Shown in pieces: positions 39,331 through 51,345 of a stretch of DNA of 64,000 bases (position 1 is the first letter of the stretch; the number at the start of each line of letters is the position of its first letter). The notes beneath the pieces were generated by a model. That model was given only the letters and a program-made list of their open reading frames with translations. It had not been told where the DNA came from and searched no databases. Made by a program: the position numbers and the translations under genes. The DNA is from Pomacea canaliculata (lineage: Eukaryota; Mollusca; Gastropoda; Architaenioglossa; Ampullariidae): the NCBI RefSeq assembly GCF_003073045.1, contig NC_037600.1, forward strand, positions 12,896,515-12,960,514, given 5' to 3'.

Positions 39331-42300
39331 TATATACATACTATTCTTTAAGAACATATAGTGAAAAAATTATACACATCTGCACATAACGAGAAACATT
39401 GTAGTGCATATTGTAAGTGCATAAATGTATGTGCACATGCATGCATGCACACACTCTCTATAATGCACGTTTCATGTAAAACTTGTAATGGTATTAACAT
39501 TCAATATTCGTCCACTTCCGTTAGCCTACATCCTGCAACCTTTGGCTCAAAATATGCTACATGTGATGAATCATCTTTCACGCTTCTGAAGTTATTAAAA
39601 CTGTTTGAAAATAAGCATACAAAACTGAAAAACTCAACAATGTGGACATTAAAGCGAGTGACACATTTTTCTTGCATGCACAGGCACTGATTTTGGCATT
39701 CAAGGATATTCCTATCATTAGAGTGTAATTGCTTGCACATGCATGCATGAATGCAATGCATACACAGATGGGTATCTGAGTCATGAATGTGCATGCATGA
39801 ATGTAGGCACATCCAGTTTGTAAGCATGGATGTGGTTGTTTGAGAAAGAGATGTCAAATCATTACTTTTGTCTGCAAATGGACAAAATGCATACACAAAA
39901 CAAGTGACCGTTAAAAACAGAATACTTGCACATACACAGACATGCATGTGCACTGTATTTTTGCATATATCTACTTGAATTTAGAAACAATGAATTTAGT
40001 CTCTATGCACACATACACACAAACATGCATGCATCCTCTAATGCATACACACTCACTTGAAAAACTCACGCACAAATACTTAGACCCTTATCTGACATGG
40101 ATCAGGTTTCACTTGACCCTGCACTAGCTCTTACAGTTCTCAAGGAAATCCTTTAGGCTGGTTATAATAACCTCACATTCAATGACATGTTAAATGCACA
40201 AATAAGCCCACACATAGACATTCAATCACAATTTGCTACAGACCACTAGCAACATCACAAAATATTCATCTTTCACAGGATCTTGCAGAGTACCCCAGCT
40301 GTTTAAATATACAAGTGCATGTGCACCAGACAAGTTCAGTAATATGACCCATTACCTTCTTTTTTTTTTAACAACTACTGACAAAAGCATATTTCCCCAA
40401 GCCCTTTGATCAGCAATCTGTATTCAGCCCAGCTTTGGTCATGAGGATAATGCTACACAAATGCTTGCCATAACTGCAACTGTATTCAAAAGCCAGACTA
40501 TTATAAATGCCACAGATATGATTCAAAAGAGGAAGGCCATAGCATTTTGTGTTCCTATTCTCAGTTGACATAAGATTTGTAAGCCTTTAACATTCTTGAA
40601 GTGGTCAAATGCTAATATGTATTTTAATGGTCCTAAATACCAATGATACTTTGTTGATAAGAGCACACTATTAATGACAATTCATACAGCTTCAGCTGAC
40701 TATTTATAATAATAAGCATTAAACAGAAAAAGTATAAAAAGTATCGTATGTGAAATTTATTCATAATACTCAAGGTTAAAAAAATATTTATTTAAAAATT
40801 AACACAACATATATTTTTGGGTTCATATGCTTTGCACTGAGGTACATGCACACAGAGATCAAATATGTGCATTAGAAGATGCACATGCACACACACACAC
40901 AAGCTTGCAATGTACACAAAGAAAGTGATATATCTATTCCAGATCATGTACAAACGCTTGCTTAAAAAAATGGGCATTGTTGTGTCGATCTGAAGTGAGC
41001 AGAATACAGGCTTCGGGGAATGCATAAACAGCAGCATAATAATAATGAAACAACATAAAGTGTGCCATGCAAATTAATCATGTCATCAGCTAATCATAAT
41101 TACAAAGAGCATATCATGCCAAGCAAATAGCATAACAAAGACTTTCGCACTTGTAAATGGTGACTAACAAGAAATATGTACCTTTTATTGGTGTTTTGCA
41201 CAACTACACACTATCAAAACATACTACAAGCTGCCAACAGCAATCTACTTCCTTCAAAAGGACCAACAACACTATTGAACAACAGCGTGGGTTCCTTATT
41301 TATAGTCTGTGCTGTTTCAATGTGACTGTCTTTCTTCATCTCTGATTGGTTGTCTATTTATATCTATGTAAGAAAATATGTAAATTTAACATCCATGTAA
41401 AAGAAAGAGTAGCAAATCTCAAAAGCTAAAGACTTGTGCGATCAGTGTTAGCAAGCAATCTGAGACTGAATGTGAACCTGCATAGGTGTATAATGCAGTA
41501 CATCTGAACCTTGTTTCTGGAAACTGGTATTCCCTGACTGCCCCTGATATGGTGTACTCTCCACTTGTGGACCTATTACGTTTCACTTCCTGACATGGGA
41601 GACTATTTGAAAGCAGATAACATTTCCCCTCTCTCTCTCTCACTTTCTTGGACCTCTGATTGTCGTTACAAAAGACACATATAAAGTAATTCAAAAGATT
41701 CTTCAACAATTGCACCACAACATTTGATTTACTACTTCTGAAATATCTTATAAACACAGGAAATGTAATATGAATGCAGTGTCTTTTTTAAATTATATGT
41801 TTTCACGCAAACTTTCCAAACTATAGTTATTTCATTTATATGTATTAATGTATAAGCACCATTATTACCCTTAATGACAACTAGATTCATTGGATTGTTA
41901 TATGTATTATACTGCTTTGTATTTAAACCAACAATTCTCACTTTTATTTGTTTCTCTGCAGTTGAAATGTTTAAATGTCAGGGAAGGTTCCTGCATCCTT
42001 CTTTTAATACAGTGCAAAATACTATTTTTTTTCCAAATTTGGGGAATCACTGTCCATTCTTCAGATACCATTCTACAAACAGCACCATGCACAGAAAGAC
42101 TGTACATGGGTACATTTCTGTTGTCAGCTATAGCCAATGGGAGAGCTGGGATCATACATTAATTAGGCATACTTGTGGACAAAAATGGCACTATATCTTT
42201 TTCTGTGCATGATATTTGTAGATGCATATATTGAGAATGGAAGGGGACCATTTCCCAGATTTTGGAAAATATTATCTCCCTTTTTACCTGGCAAAAGAAC

Positions 42301-43009
42301 AAAAAAAATTGTACCCCACTAGATCAATCTTTAGTCCATTTGGACCAAATTCTCCTTCTAGTGCTTTTCTTATTAAAATATTATTCTGCCTTTTGATTTT
42401 GATACAGAGGAACTCACACAAGAAAAAATATTTATAAAGAACAGCCATAAATCAGCATTACTGCATACATTTAGCACTGCTTTAATATAAATGGAGTATA
42501 AAAATTGTACTAATACAAAGTAATCATATTAAAGCATATATGGTACCAAATTCAAAACTTAATACCAAATTAAAATGGTAATAATGCAAGTAATCATCAA
42601 TAAAGTAAGCATGTGGTACCTCTCAGTAACATAATGTAAAAGAAAATCAATAGTAAAACAAATAAAGACAATAATGATTATAAAGAAAAATTATATTGAG
42701 TTCCCCTTAGCTGCACACAATCTTCTTTGATAGATGTTACTTGTTAACAAGGTTGGTGCTTCCATATTCAACATCACTCACCAGGACACCCATCAAACCC
42801 AAACAAGCGTGGGCCCTTTATGGTTATGTTTAAGGCAGCCTGCATCCTGTTCTATGTAATGGTGTTTTACTTCTAACAATCGGTGCACAATGACCCCATT
42901 TGCAGATAATTCGGGTCAGTTGGGGGTGGATGATACAACTGTTTGGGTAGGGTTGATAAAAAAAAAAAAAATGTTTGCGCACAACATGATAAGAGAAAGG
43001 CATATAAAA

Positions 43010-43165
43010 GAAATGTGCTTCATTTGTGTAAGGGATATACTGAATGCTTTTGTGATATAATGAATGCTATTGAACAAATGTACTTCACACATGTAAAGCA
43101 TATAGAGAATGATATTGCACAAATGCACTTCAGTCATGTAAAGCATATACTGAATTATTATTGTT
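43010..43165. repeat. Minisatellite, about 45-bp unit, three diverged copies
   Basis: Each unit runs AAATGnnCTTCAnnnnTGTAA then nGnATATAnTGAATG. Two units near 43077-43165 are clearly related; the first is more diverged. It lies in the STAT-A first intron. Confidence 0.6.
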
Positions 43166-44634
43166 TTAAGTAGATTATGATTAATAAAAGACTTGGCAAA
43201 ATGAAGTTCTTGAAATTGGCAGAATGTAGAATAGAACAATATTTTGCATTATAGTTTTCATTTGTACCATGGAAGTACTGTATAGATGCATATTCTTGCA
43301 CATGCTGTACCAGGTATATGCATATATAGCTCCACACACATATTTTCATGTGGCACATATAATTATTCCTATAAAACTGGATATGTATATGACAGAAGGT
43401 GTGTGGGAAAACTTTTAATAATGTGAAAAACTGGCTTTGTCATAAAACCTGTTACATCATGAAAGTTTAAAGAAATGTTGACTACACCCTCGTTGATATA
43501 ATTAAAACTGTGCTTTAGACATAACAACTGATGCAGGTCAGATAATGTAAGTTCAAATGAATTTTAGAACACTGAAAATGAATTCCACATGTACCAAAAT
43601 TTCAAAATGCATATAACAGCTTACAACACCACTAATCTGCCATATTACTATCAACTGCTATTTAAACAACTTTGGAAAGTTGAGTAATTTACAAGTATAA
43701 AATAATATTTGTGATGATATATTTAATAACCACATTTACAGGGCGCCTGAACCAGCACCAGCTGCATTCAAAGAACTGTACATACACACAGGAATGCGAG
43801 CACACACCTTTTCTTCCGGTAAGACATCCAATGCACCTTCATGAACACATAAACATTCATACACACTGTACACCACATCGATAAACATGCACATAGATAA
43901 TGATAAAGATGACAAAACAGCAAATTACAACCTTTCTTGTCCACTGAGAATATTTAACTATTCACATTTTCTAGATTAATAACACTGCATACACGAAAAC
44001 ATCAAAGTGTAAATAAATGTGACACTGGGAGAATTTATCAAACGTAGTGTTGTGATAAAGTACTGTACTTTGTTCATCAGAATACGATAACTAAACATAG
44101 CATAAGGTGATCACACTCGCAAACATAATCGCAGACTGAACACTTACCTGATTAACTACATCCATAAATGCACCTTCCGCCAACGGAAACTGACACTACA
44201 TCTCGGAAAAGTAACAATACAATCAAGGCACTCCGCTAAATGTTTCAAGAACTAAAATGAAACTGAAACTACCTGCAGCACAGAGTGAAACTTCCAAGTA
44301 AATAAATTGTTTAAAACCGTGCGTTTGTACTACTATAACACGGGACATGCAAGCAAACATGCATATTGCCTCGTCTACAGACTTACCTCACGAGAGGGTC
44401 TCAGACTGGAGCGAAATGTATCGCAGACGACGAACTCGTAGCCTATTAACTTCCAGGAACTCGACGTGACTCAGGCAGTCTTTGAAAATGAAAAAAAAGC
44501 GCCGAGGGACTTTTAGGGGATATTTCTATTTCTTTAAAAAACATTTTAAGATATTTTGCAAAAGTTTATGTTTTAGTAATCAAATAATTAACTTTATTTG
44601 TTTTTATTAAATATTATGCATATAAACTTATCGA

Positions 44635-44825
44635 TTGGTAATTATTTTTGTTTCACGAACCCTAAATGCACCCCACGAGATTCCCAACCGACAAGGTTTC
44701 CCGAGGAATGAGGGTTTCCCTAGAGTGACAGAAGGACGCACGAAAACATTCGCCCACATGCGGGAATTCCGGAAGTCTTTTTTGGAGTACGTACGTGATC
44801 AGTATTTGATCGAGTATAGCTAGAT
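44635..44825 (-). promoter_or_regulatory. STAT-A upstream promoter block, duplicated at STAT-B
   Basis: The block shares with 62640-62822 the order: ACGA/ACGT-ATTCCC, CCGACnnCAAGG, GAGGGTTTCCC, GCGACAGAAGGACG (AGTGACAGAAGGACG here), GCCCACnTnnGGGAATT and CCGGAAGT. CCGGAAGT (44769-44776) is an ETS-factor consensus. It lies about 170-350 bp upstream of the candidate first exon in both copies. The 62-codon ORF over it on the plus strand is not conserved as protein. Confidence 0.65.
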
Positions 44826-45424
44826 TCACAAAGTTCTATGATCAGGTAAATAGATGTTTACTTGTTGTAAATGTCATCTTCTTAATTAATTGTCTATCAT
44901 TTTTGTAATAAATAATATTGGACAATGATTGCTCCTGCTGAGCCGTTTCTACGTGACGTCATCAAAGCATGCGTAGAGGAGAGCTCACCTCCGAGTCGCT
45001 GTTAATCCAATTCGATTCGGTGCTACCGCTACAATCTATGAAAATGAGTATTGTGTGTTTTTAAGTTTGGATATTGAAGTAAAGAAGAAGTGTGGGTTTG
45101 CCGGTTACCTTACTCCCACTGTTATTAATTTGCTATACACGTGCACACAGAATTTAAAGTACATTTGATTCGACTGTCGCTGATGACAGAGAAATGAAAA
45201 CGCTCGATCGATCAGCTGTTAATACCAGTTTGACGCAAGAAAACATGCCTATCATTATTTTTTAATTAAAATTTAATGGATAAAAAATACTTGTACTGCT
45301 GGAATACTAACTGTATCATCCGTGAATTCACGTCGAATTCCGATATGTTTTCGACTGACCTAGCTGATAAGACTTGTGGTGTTTCCTTTTGATCTGTTTT
45401 TGATAGTGTTATGTCAAGGACGTA

Positions 45425-45660
45425 CGTGTATAGGTGGACTGCTGTCTGTTTGCCAAGACCAACGCTTATAGCCTCTTGCGAATTTCTCAGCTGCCAGTCT
45501 CGGCGAGCCGTAACAAAGAATGTGACTAAACCGGAAGCTTTGTAGTCTCATATGCCTCGTTTTATAGTAGTTAATCTGAAATGTGAATAAACTTGAAGCT
45601 TTCTTGTCTCATACCTCGTTGTATCAGTTAACTGGGGAAAAAAATCGTCTGCCAGCAGTC
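45425..45660 (+). repeat. Repeat family R, copy 1
   Basis: Starts GTGTATAGGTGGACTGCTGT, contains CCAAGACCAACGCTTATAGC and CTAAACCGGAAGCTT, and ends with GTCTGCCAGCAGTC. The tail portion (GAAGCTT...CTCATAnGCCTCGTT) is present twice. Related to the copies at 46111-46280 and, inverted, 47829-47990. A LINE tail abuts its 3' end. Confidence 0.7.
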
Positions 45661-45890
45661 AAGAGATATTTTCTTCTTCTTCTTGTCCATATTCACCCCC
45701 AGTGGAGCATAGGGCGCAACCACACTCCTCCATCGGACCCAGTTCTGGGCGTCACTTTCCAGTTGGGACCATGTCATGCCAGCTGTCTCCACCTCTCTGT
45801 GGACTGATCTCCATGTCTGTCTGGGTCTCCCAACCCTGATCCTCCCCTGTGGGTTCCATCGCAAAGCTTGTCTTGTTCCAGGGATATTAG
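45628..45890 (-). mobile_element. 5'-truncated non-LTR retrotransposon (LINE), reverse-transcriptase C-terminus
   Basis: Minus-strand frame encodes ALRWNPQGRIRVGRPRQTW, later GMTWSQLESDAQNWVRW and RSVVAPYA. This GRPRxTW...W..L...AQ.R..WR..V pattern is the conserved C-terminal end of LINE reverse-transcriptase polyproteins. Only about 60 codons remain. The 3' end is a GAA/AAG-rich tract. The remaining frame is open, so the insertion may be fairly recent. Confidence 0.75.
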
Positions 45891-46110
45891 TTCGTGGTTA
45901 TTCAATGCCTCTGCACATTTGTTTCTTCCCATAGATATCATCCGCATCTTATTTGCCATGCTTGCTTGAACTTTTTTTTTTACTTTACTGGATTACTTGT
46001 CCCTACTTCACTGAAACTTTTAACTTCTTCGGCGCTTTGGACCAAGCGGTTTTCATTTTCTAATCTGCGGGCCTGTGCTTCATGGCCGCAAATTTTAGCA
46101 GAGTAGATCC

Positions 46111-46280
46111 ATGGACATGTATCGGTGGATTGCTGTCTGTCTGCAAAGACCAACGCTTATAGCCTCTAAGTGATCCGCTGTTAGTCTCGGCGATGATAAA
46201 GAATGTGAATAAACCGTAATCTTTGTCGTCTATTGCAGCAAAACATTTTTACCACAACAGTTTTTTTTTTAAGCAGACGA
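46111..46280 (+). repeat. Repeat family R, copy 2
   Basis: CATGTATCGGTGGATTGCTG, CAAAGACCAACGCTTATAGC, GTCTCGGCGA and AAAGAATGTGAATAAACCG follow the order of copy 1. The 3' end is diverged. Confidence 0.65.
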
Positions 46281-47534
46281 CGCCAACAAAAGCTAGTTTT
46301 ATTAGGTAATATTTCAAAAGAGAACAGACCATTCGCGGATTTCGAGTTCCTGAAGAAATGGATGCTCGACGAAGTCAAATGTTGATGTTGATTTTGGGAG
46401 TGAAAAGTGCTTCCACCTAAAGGCTACTTCGCACTGTGGGGCGGGGTAGGGAAGAAATGGGGACCTGAGGGGAATGTGATGATTAGAGAGTGGGAAAGGG
46501 TTAAAATTTGGGAAGGTGTGGGAGGAGGGTCGCTGCTCCGTGATATCGCAGGTGTTGTTTACTGTTGCTGGTGCTCTCTTTTCCTGTTGTTGTCACTTGC
46601 TCTTGGTGTCTAAGAGGCCTGCCAAATCCGGACTGGTAGCCAGATCCCTTATGTGAATTACTCTATGGCTGACAAATAAATGTCAGGTCAAAGTGCACGA
46701 AAAAAAAACTTGGCTTGGCAACCCCCACCGGTGTCACATTCGGACAGTCTGAAAGAAAGCCTCCAGATAAATGCACCGATAAAAAGAAAAGAAAATAATA
46801 AGGGTACATCATCTACTTACGGGTCAAGAGTTAGCATCTACATGTCTCTATTTGTCATGGATGAGTCCGTGCCCTGATAATTATAGTGTACTGTGGTGAT
46901 GGTTTTGTAAATGAATGGGAGGTCATGTGCAGCGAAAATGTGTATGTAATGTATTCGCAATTACGAAAGAAACTTAAGTTTCTTGTGCATGCAAGGGAGA
47001 CGATATTGTTCCCGAAGTTGGCGGAAACTTTTAAACTGTGTTTGGGAATACATACTCACTCAAATGTAGGAACGATTGTGATATTGTTAGGCATTCGGGA
47101 ATCGACCGTCGAAAGAGAGAGGTATGTGTGCTTCACAGTGGCTCCCAATAAGGCTTCTCGTCTAATCGAAGGAATTTGTGCATTTTTTTTTTATTTTTAA
47201 ACTTTAGTCTGTGTGTAAGGTAATAATGCAATTTATGGAATAATAATGTAGATTTGTTTTAGTATGACTCACGGTCAAATGGGTGTAATTACTTTAAATG
47301 GTCAAGTGTTATGGGGATGGATGAAGGAATGATAATATGAGCTTCTGCGAGTTAAACTTTACAATATAGTCAAACTGTAGGACTAAGAGTAATGTGAAAG
47401 TTACAGGTTCCTCCACCGGACAGGATTTTGCAGGATGCGTCTTCATGACCCCAAGGGTGTGTCCAGGCTGTGGAGTAAAGGATCAGAATAACCGCCCCGT
47501 ACTTTGGAAATATAGACCCTGTGTGGTTTACCTG

Positions 47535-47820
47535 CCACGCGTCTGCCGGTGTGGCGATCTGGGTTTGTGCTCGAGACGATTTCGAAATTCTCACAGTGCG
47601 CAGTCGCAGCCCGCAAATGCGTGATAAGCGTTCATCGATTGGGACTTTGTTGTTGGCGTTTCGCGATACTGAATGATCGCTCACATATATAGAACTTATA
47701 ATTTCCATACAACACAGTAAGTGGACATGACCCCGTTGACTCCTGCGCCTGCGCACGGTGAGAATTTCGAAATCAATCTCGAGCATAATTCCAGATCGGA
47801 ACACCGTTTCAGCACGAACT
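47535..47820. repeat. Long imperfect inverted repeat
   Basis: The best-matching arms are 47570-47609 and 47743-47783: CTCGAG, GATTTCGAAATTCTCAC and GTGCGCAG are shared in inverted orientation with a few mismatches. Pairing continues outward through CGATCTGG and CGGTGT to roughly 47550 and 47805. The spacer is about 133 bp. A 168-codon minus-strand ORF crosses it but shows no recognisable family. Confidence 0.75.
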
Positions 47821-47828
47821 TGTATTAC

Positions 47829-47990
47829 TGGACTGCTGGCAGACGATTTTTTTTCCCCACTACTAAAACGAGGCATGAGACTTCGAAGCTTCCGGTTTAG
47901 TCAGTCTTTGTTTAGGCTAGCCGAGACAAACTGGATAACTTCCCAAGCGTTGGTCTTGGCAGACAGCAAATCCACCTGTACACATCCATG
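47829..47990 (-). repeat. Repeat family R, copy 3 (inverted)
   Basis: Reverse complement reads GTACAGGTGGATTTGCTGTC, GCCAAGACCAACGCTTGGG, GACTAAACCGGAAGCTTCG and ends TCGTCTGCCAGCAGTCC, matching copy 1 in order and sequence. Confidence 0.75.
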
Positions 47991-48039
47991 GGTTCAGAGA
48001 GCGGCGTGACCCCTATATATAGTGCCCACCTAAGCGTCA

Positions 48040-48265
48040 GCGTTCTACCCCGCCTACACGGCCTAACTTCTCGTGGTCGTCTGCATATCATAATCGCAAA
48101 TGCGACACTTTGTTACGGGGACTTCCGGTCTCCTGGTCTGCTTCGGTCTAACCCTATAACCGGGCGCTGATTTTTTTTTCTTTTTTCGTCAACGTCCCAG
48201 TGAACGGAAAATCTTCGGAAGTGTGACGTCAGCGACCTTGGCACTTCCGTGCAAAGCAAACTCTC
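48040..48265. promoter_or_regulatory. Promoter-like island with ETS and CRE motifs
   Basis: Locally CpG-richer than its flanks. Contains GACTTCCGGT near 48120 (ETS, inverted), then TTCGGAAGTGTGACGTCAGC near 48213-48232, which joins an ETS-like CGGAAGTG to a CRE core TGACGTCA, then CACTTCCGTG. An ORF of 98 codons starts at 48223 on the plus strand, but I do not recognise its product. A non-coding transcript or lost gene is possible. Confidence 0.35.
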
Positions 48266-49198
48266 CGATTCACTCTTTGCCAGATATGAAACTTGTTCTG
48301 GCGCTAATTAATTCAACAAATTTAAACACTATGAAGGGCTGCATAAAGTTTATTGCGACAATGCAAGGCCTAAAACTGATGACAGGTAAAGGCAAAATAA
48401 ACGAGGGCCCAAAACAACCGAAACAATGTCAAAGTCAAACTACCAGTTACATTAGTGAAGGTCTCCGTAGCGCAGGAGTTATCTTGCTAAAGAAAACAAA
48501 AACAGACCGATTAAAATAAACAATTTCAGTAAGGGAGTAAACATTGATTTCTTCTATCTTCTTTTAAAGACTTGATTATATAGATATATCTTGCAAAAAT
48601 AATTTTTCAGTGCGGATCAGGTGACAAACAAAACACTGAAGAATGGGAGATGACAAGCAAAATTACTGTACATCTCTTGGGTGGTTTTTTTTTGGTGGTG
48701 AAATTTTAGCTTTTACCTCCCCTCCTTGAAATAGGCTCAGGATTAATATAATCCTCCTCAGATCTACTCGATAAAGTCCAATTTTTAGTTTCGTAGAAGT
48801 AGTGATTATGTATCTGTCAATGAAACATATTTGAAATAAGTCTTTTTTCACATAAGCAGTACTCAAACATACTACAAATAATACAAGTGTAGTTAGCTTT
48901 TGGTGGGTGCCAGAAACCTCAATTGAACACATTTATGTTTTTTTTATGAGGGGAAAAAATGTTTAGCACTCAAATTGAGTAGTTCTTCTGAAGGAATTGT
49001 GGTTGAGTGTAAAGATACCATTGTATATAGATATATAATTTAATGAGTTTAAGATGTCTGACAAAGTATTGTCTCGTATCCAACAGCTAGAACAATTAAG
49101 CTTGGTAAAAGTTATAGCAGGTCAAAAGATGTCAAGCCATAGAAACACAAATAAATGATATCTAGCTCATTCAAAACTAAATATTTTCAACATGTTCT

Positions 49199-49204
49199 TT
49201 TATT
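49199..49204 (-). terminator. Candidate STAT-B poly(A) signal
   Basis: TTTATT on the plus strand gives AATAAA on the minus strand, about 275 nt beyond the STAT-B stop codon. Confidence 0.4.
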
Positions 49205-51211
49205 TTCTACTTACACATATACTTGTAAAGGTATACATACCACCAACAAATGCCAACAATTGAAACTCCATTTCTGCAATACTTTGCAGAACTGTACACT
49301 TCTATCAATACCTCAGCTATCTGCTATCAATAAAAGAATGTGCGATATTCTCATTTACCCACTTCTTTTCATTGTCTAAATTCTTATTTACAATGGACAC
49401 ATCTAAATCTGTAAAGTAAGAGAGCATAAATTTAAACAAGAAATCAGGCAGGATTTTTTTTTCTTTGGAAAGATACTGTTATGCCGTACTCTGAACACCA
49501 GCAAGAGCAGTGTCAGCGAGGGTTATTTCAAACAAATTTGAAATGAGATCAGATGTCAAAATATTATCCATGTCCTCATTACCCATTATCTGTTCATCTC
49601 TTGCATACATCGCCTCTTCATTATTTTGGGCCATCAGTAACTGTGGAGTAAAGCTTCCATTCTCCATGGTGGCTGGGATGACGGGGAATGAAAATTGATT
49701 TGTTGGTTCAATATGTGGCCTTGGCATACTTTGATTAACCCCTGGGATGCAAAACTGAGAGGCAGAACTAGAAGGAAAGGAAATAGGTTGTGAAACCCCA
49801 GACGATGTTGAGGACTCTAGACTTTCTGGTGGGTTACACTTCTGTTTGCCTCCCCTGGCAATCTCACAGTCTGTGGGGCGCTTAGCTCTCCGGGTTATTC
49901 TGCTGACATCACTGCAAGTGGAGTCTAAGGTGTTATCTGGCGTCCGAGTGTGCTGAGCACTTGAAACAGCCTTTTCTCTGAAAACAAAATGAAATCTCAA
50001 ATGCATGCAAGTATAGGTGTTCCAATTCCTGCATGTAAGCTTGTCCTTCTGCGTTGGTGCCTAAAGCAAATAAATGGATGCAAAAACAGAGGAACACCAA
50101 CATTGATGCACATTTACCTGTGTTATTCTCTGAAAAGATAATCCATCGTAACACTGTTCACTCTTCATTGGAACAAGAATCAAACTGATTCTTCTTTATG
50201 AGGTGGTAAATTTTTAAAGACGTCTTTAAATATAAGTTGCATATAATGAAAATGTAACAACAGCAAAGAAAAAGATGATGGCTACTAAAGTTCTCTCTTC
50301 ATTCCTAAACATCTCTAGTTTGAAAAATCTGTATGCATTTGCTCATTAACTTACTCTATCTCTCTCCCATTCACAATCATATCCCTAAGACATACACACA
50401 AAGATGTAAAACATTCACCCTGTACACATTAACAGAATGACCTTAGTCAAAAGATGAGGAATAAATTTTAAAAATATCTTTATATTGTACATCTTTAGAA
50501 ATGTGTCTAGATTCAAATAAATATATATCACTAAAGATATATAATTATACATAAAGGAGAAGATAAAAGATAAATTTTGTGAAACGTACCCAGGCTTCTT
50601 TGTTGTGGCAATAACCACAACCTCTTCTTTAAAATCCAAGTAACGACAGTTCTTAGCAGGTTTTTCTTCATCTGAAGAATCAGTGTAAATAATGCTTAGA
50701 TTCTTAGGTTTGATGAACTCTGCCTGCTAGTTACAATATAACAAAGTCCACAGATTGCTTAGCTACTGAAACTATATAGAAATAAAATAACTGTTTCCAT
50801 TATGACATTCCATCTGAACAAGGGATATGAAAAGACCTAGCTATTTCAGAGATTCTACTTTAAAATCCAGAATAAAAATACCATGAACATTAAAAAGACA
50901 TTACTACTGAGCAAATTATCTCAGTATTAGAATAAGTTTATGTATTTATATAGTTGCATTTCTGATCTTCATGTGTTATAAAAATGATTTCTAAAGCCTC
51001 AGACACTTGCTTTCTTGAGGAGGATCATATTTCTTCAGGTCGTCAATGGTACACATGGTTGGAAGAAGCACCTCAGGTATTCTTTCATTTACCTGTAGCA
51101 ATGTAATGTTCATGTACTATTAATAAAAAAAATTAAAGGGAATACAAAGATGCTATTGTGCCTTGCACAAAACCTATAAGTTGATAAGATGTTTTTTAAA
51201 AGCAAAATATA

Positions 51212-51345
51212 AAGGACCCTTAGTCAAATGGTCAGGGGGTTGTGAGCTCAATGTGGTTCACAGCTTGAGGCAAGAAACCCAACCCTTATTCTTCCACTGC
51301 TTTTGATGTCCCTGTTAAATCAGGAGCACACTGAATGCCCAAAAA
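51212..51345 (+). repeat. Possible SINE relic in STAT-B intron
   Basis: CTTAGTCAAATGGTCAGGG (A-box-like), TGTGGTTCACAGC (B-box-like), then a body with CCCTGTTAAATCAGGAG. Absent from the corresponding STAT-A intron. Confidence 0.4.

Larger units (their letters stand above)
38983..44470 (-). promoter_or_regulatory. STAT-A 5' UTR exons and long first intron
   Basis: The start-codon exon extends to 39000, where a TTTTTTTTCAG acceptor precedes an 18-nt leader. Upstream, minus-strand donors at 44395-44396 (GTGAG|GTAAGT) and at 44146-44147 (AATCAG|GTAAGT) suggest alternative non-coding first exons. The 5-kb intron contains only low-complexity CA/TG and CATGCA-rich sequence and a minisatellite at about 43.0 kb. 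No gene is seen inside it. Confidence 0.5.

Noticed and set aside
39400..40080. Overlapping His/Cys/Met-rich ORFs
   Set aside because: Arise from CATGCA and CACATA simple repeats in the STAT-A first intron.
44635..44823. 62-codon plus-strand ORF upstream of STAT-A as a small gene
   Set aside because: The duplicate block at 62.7 kb keeps DNA motifs but not this reading frame, so promoter conservation explains it better.
47370..47876. 168-codon minus-strand ORF in the STAT spacer
   Set aside because: It crosses the inverted repeat and runs into repeat R; no recognisable domain. Its length follows from locally high GC.
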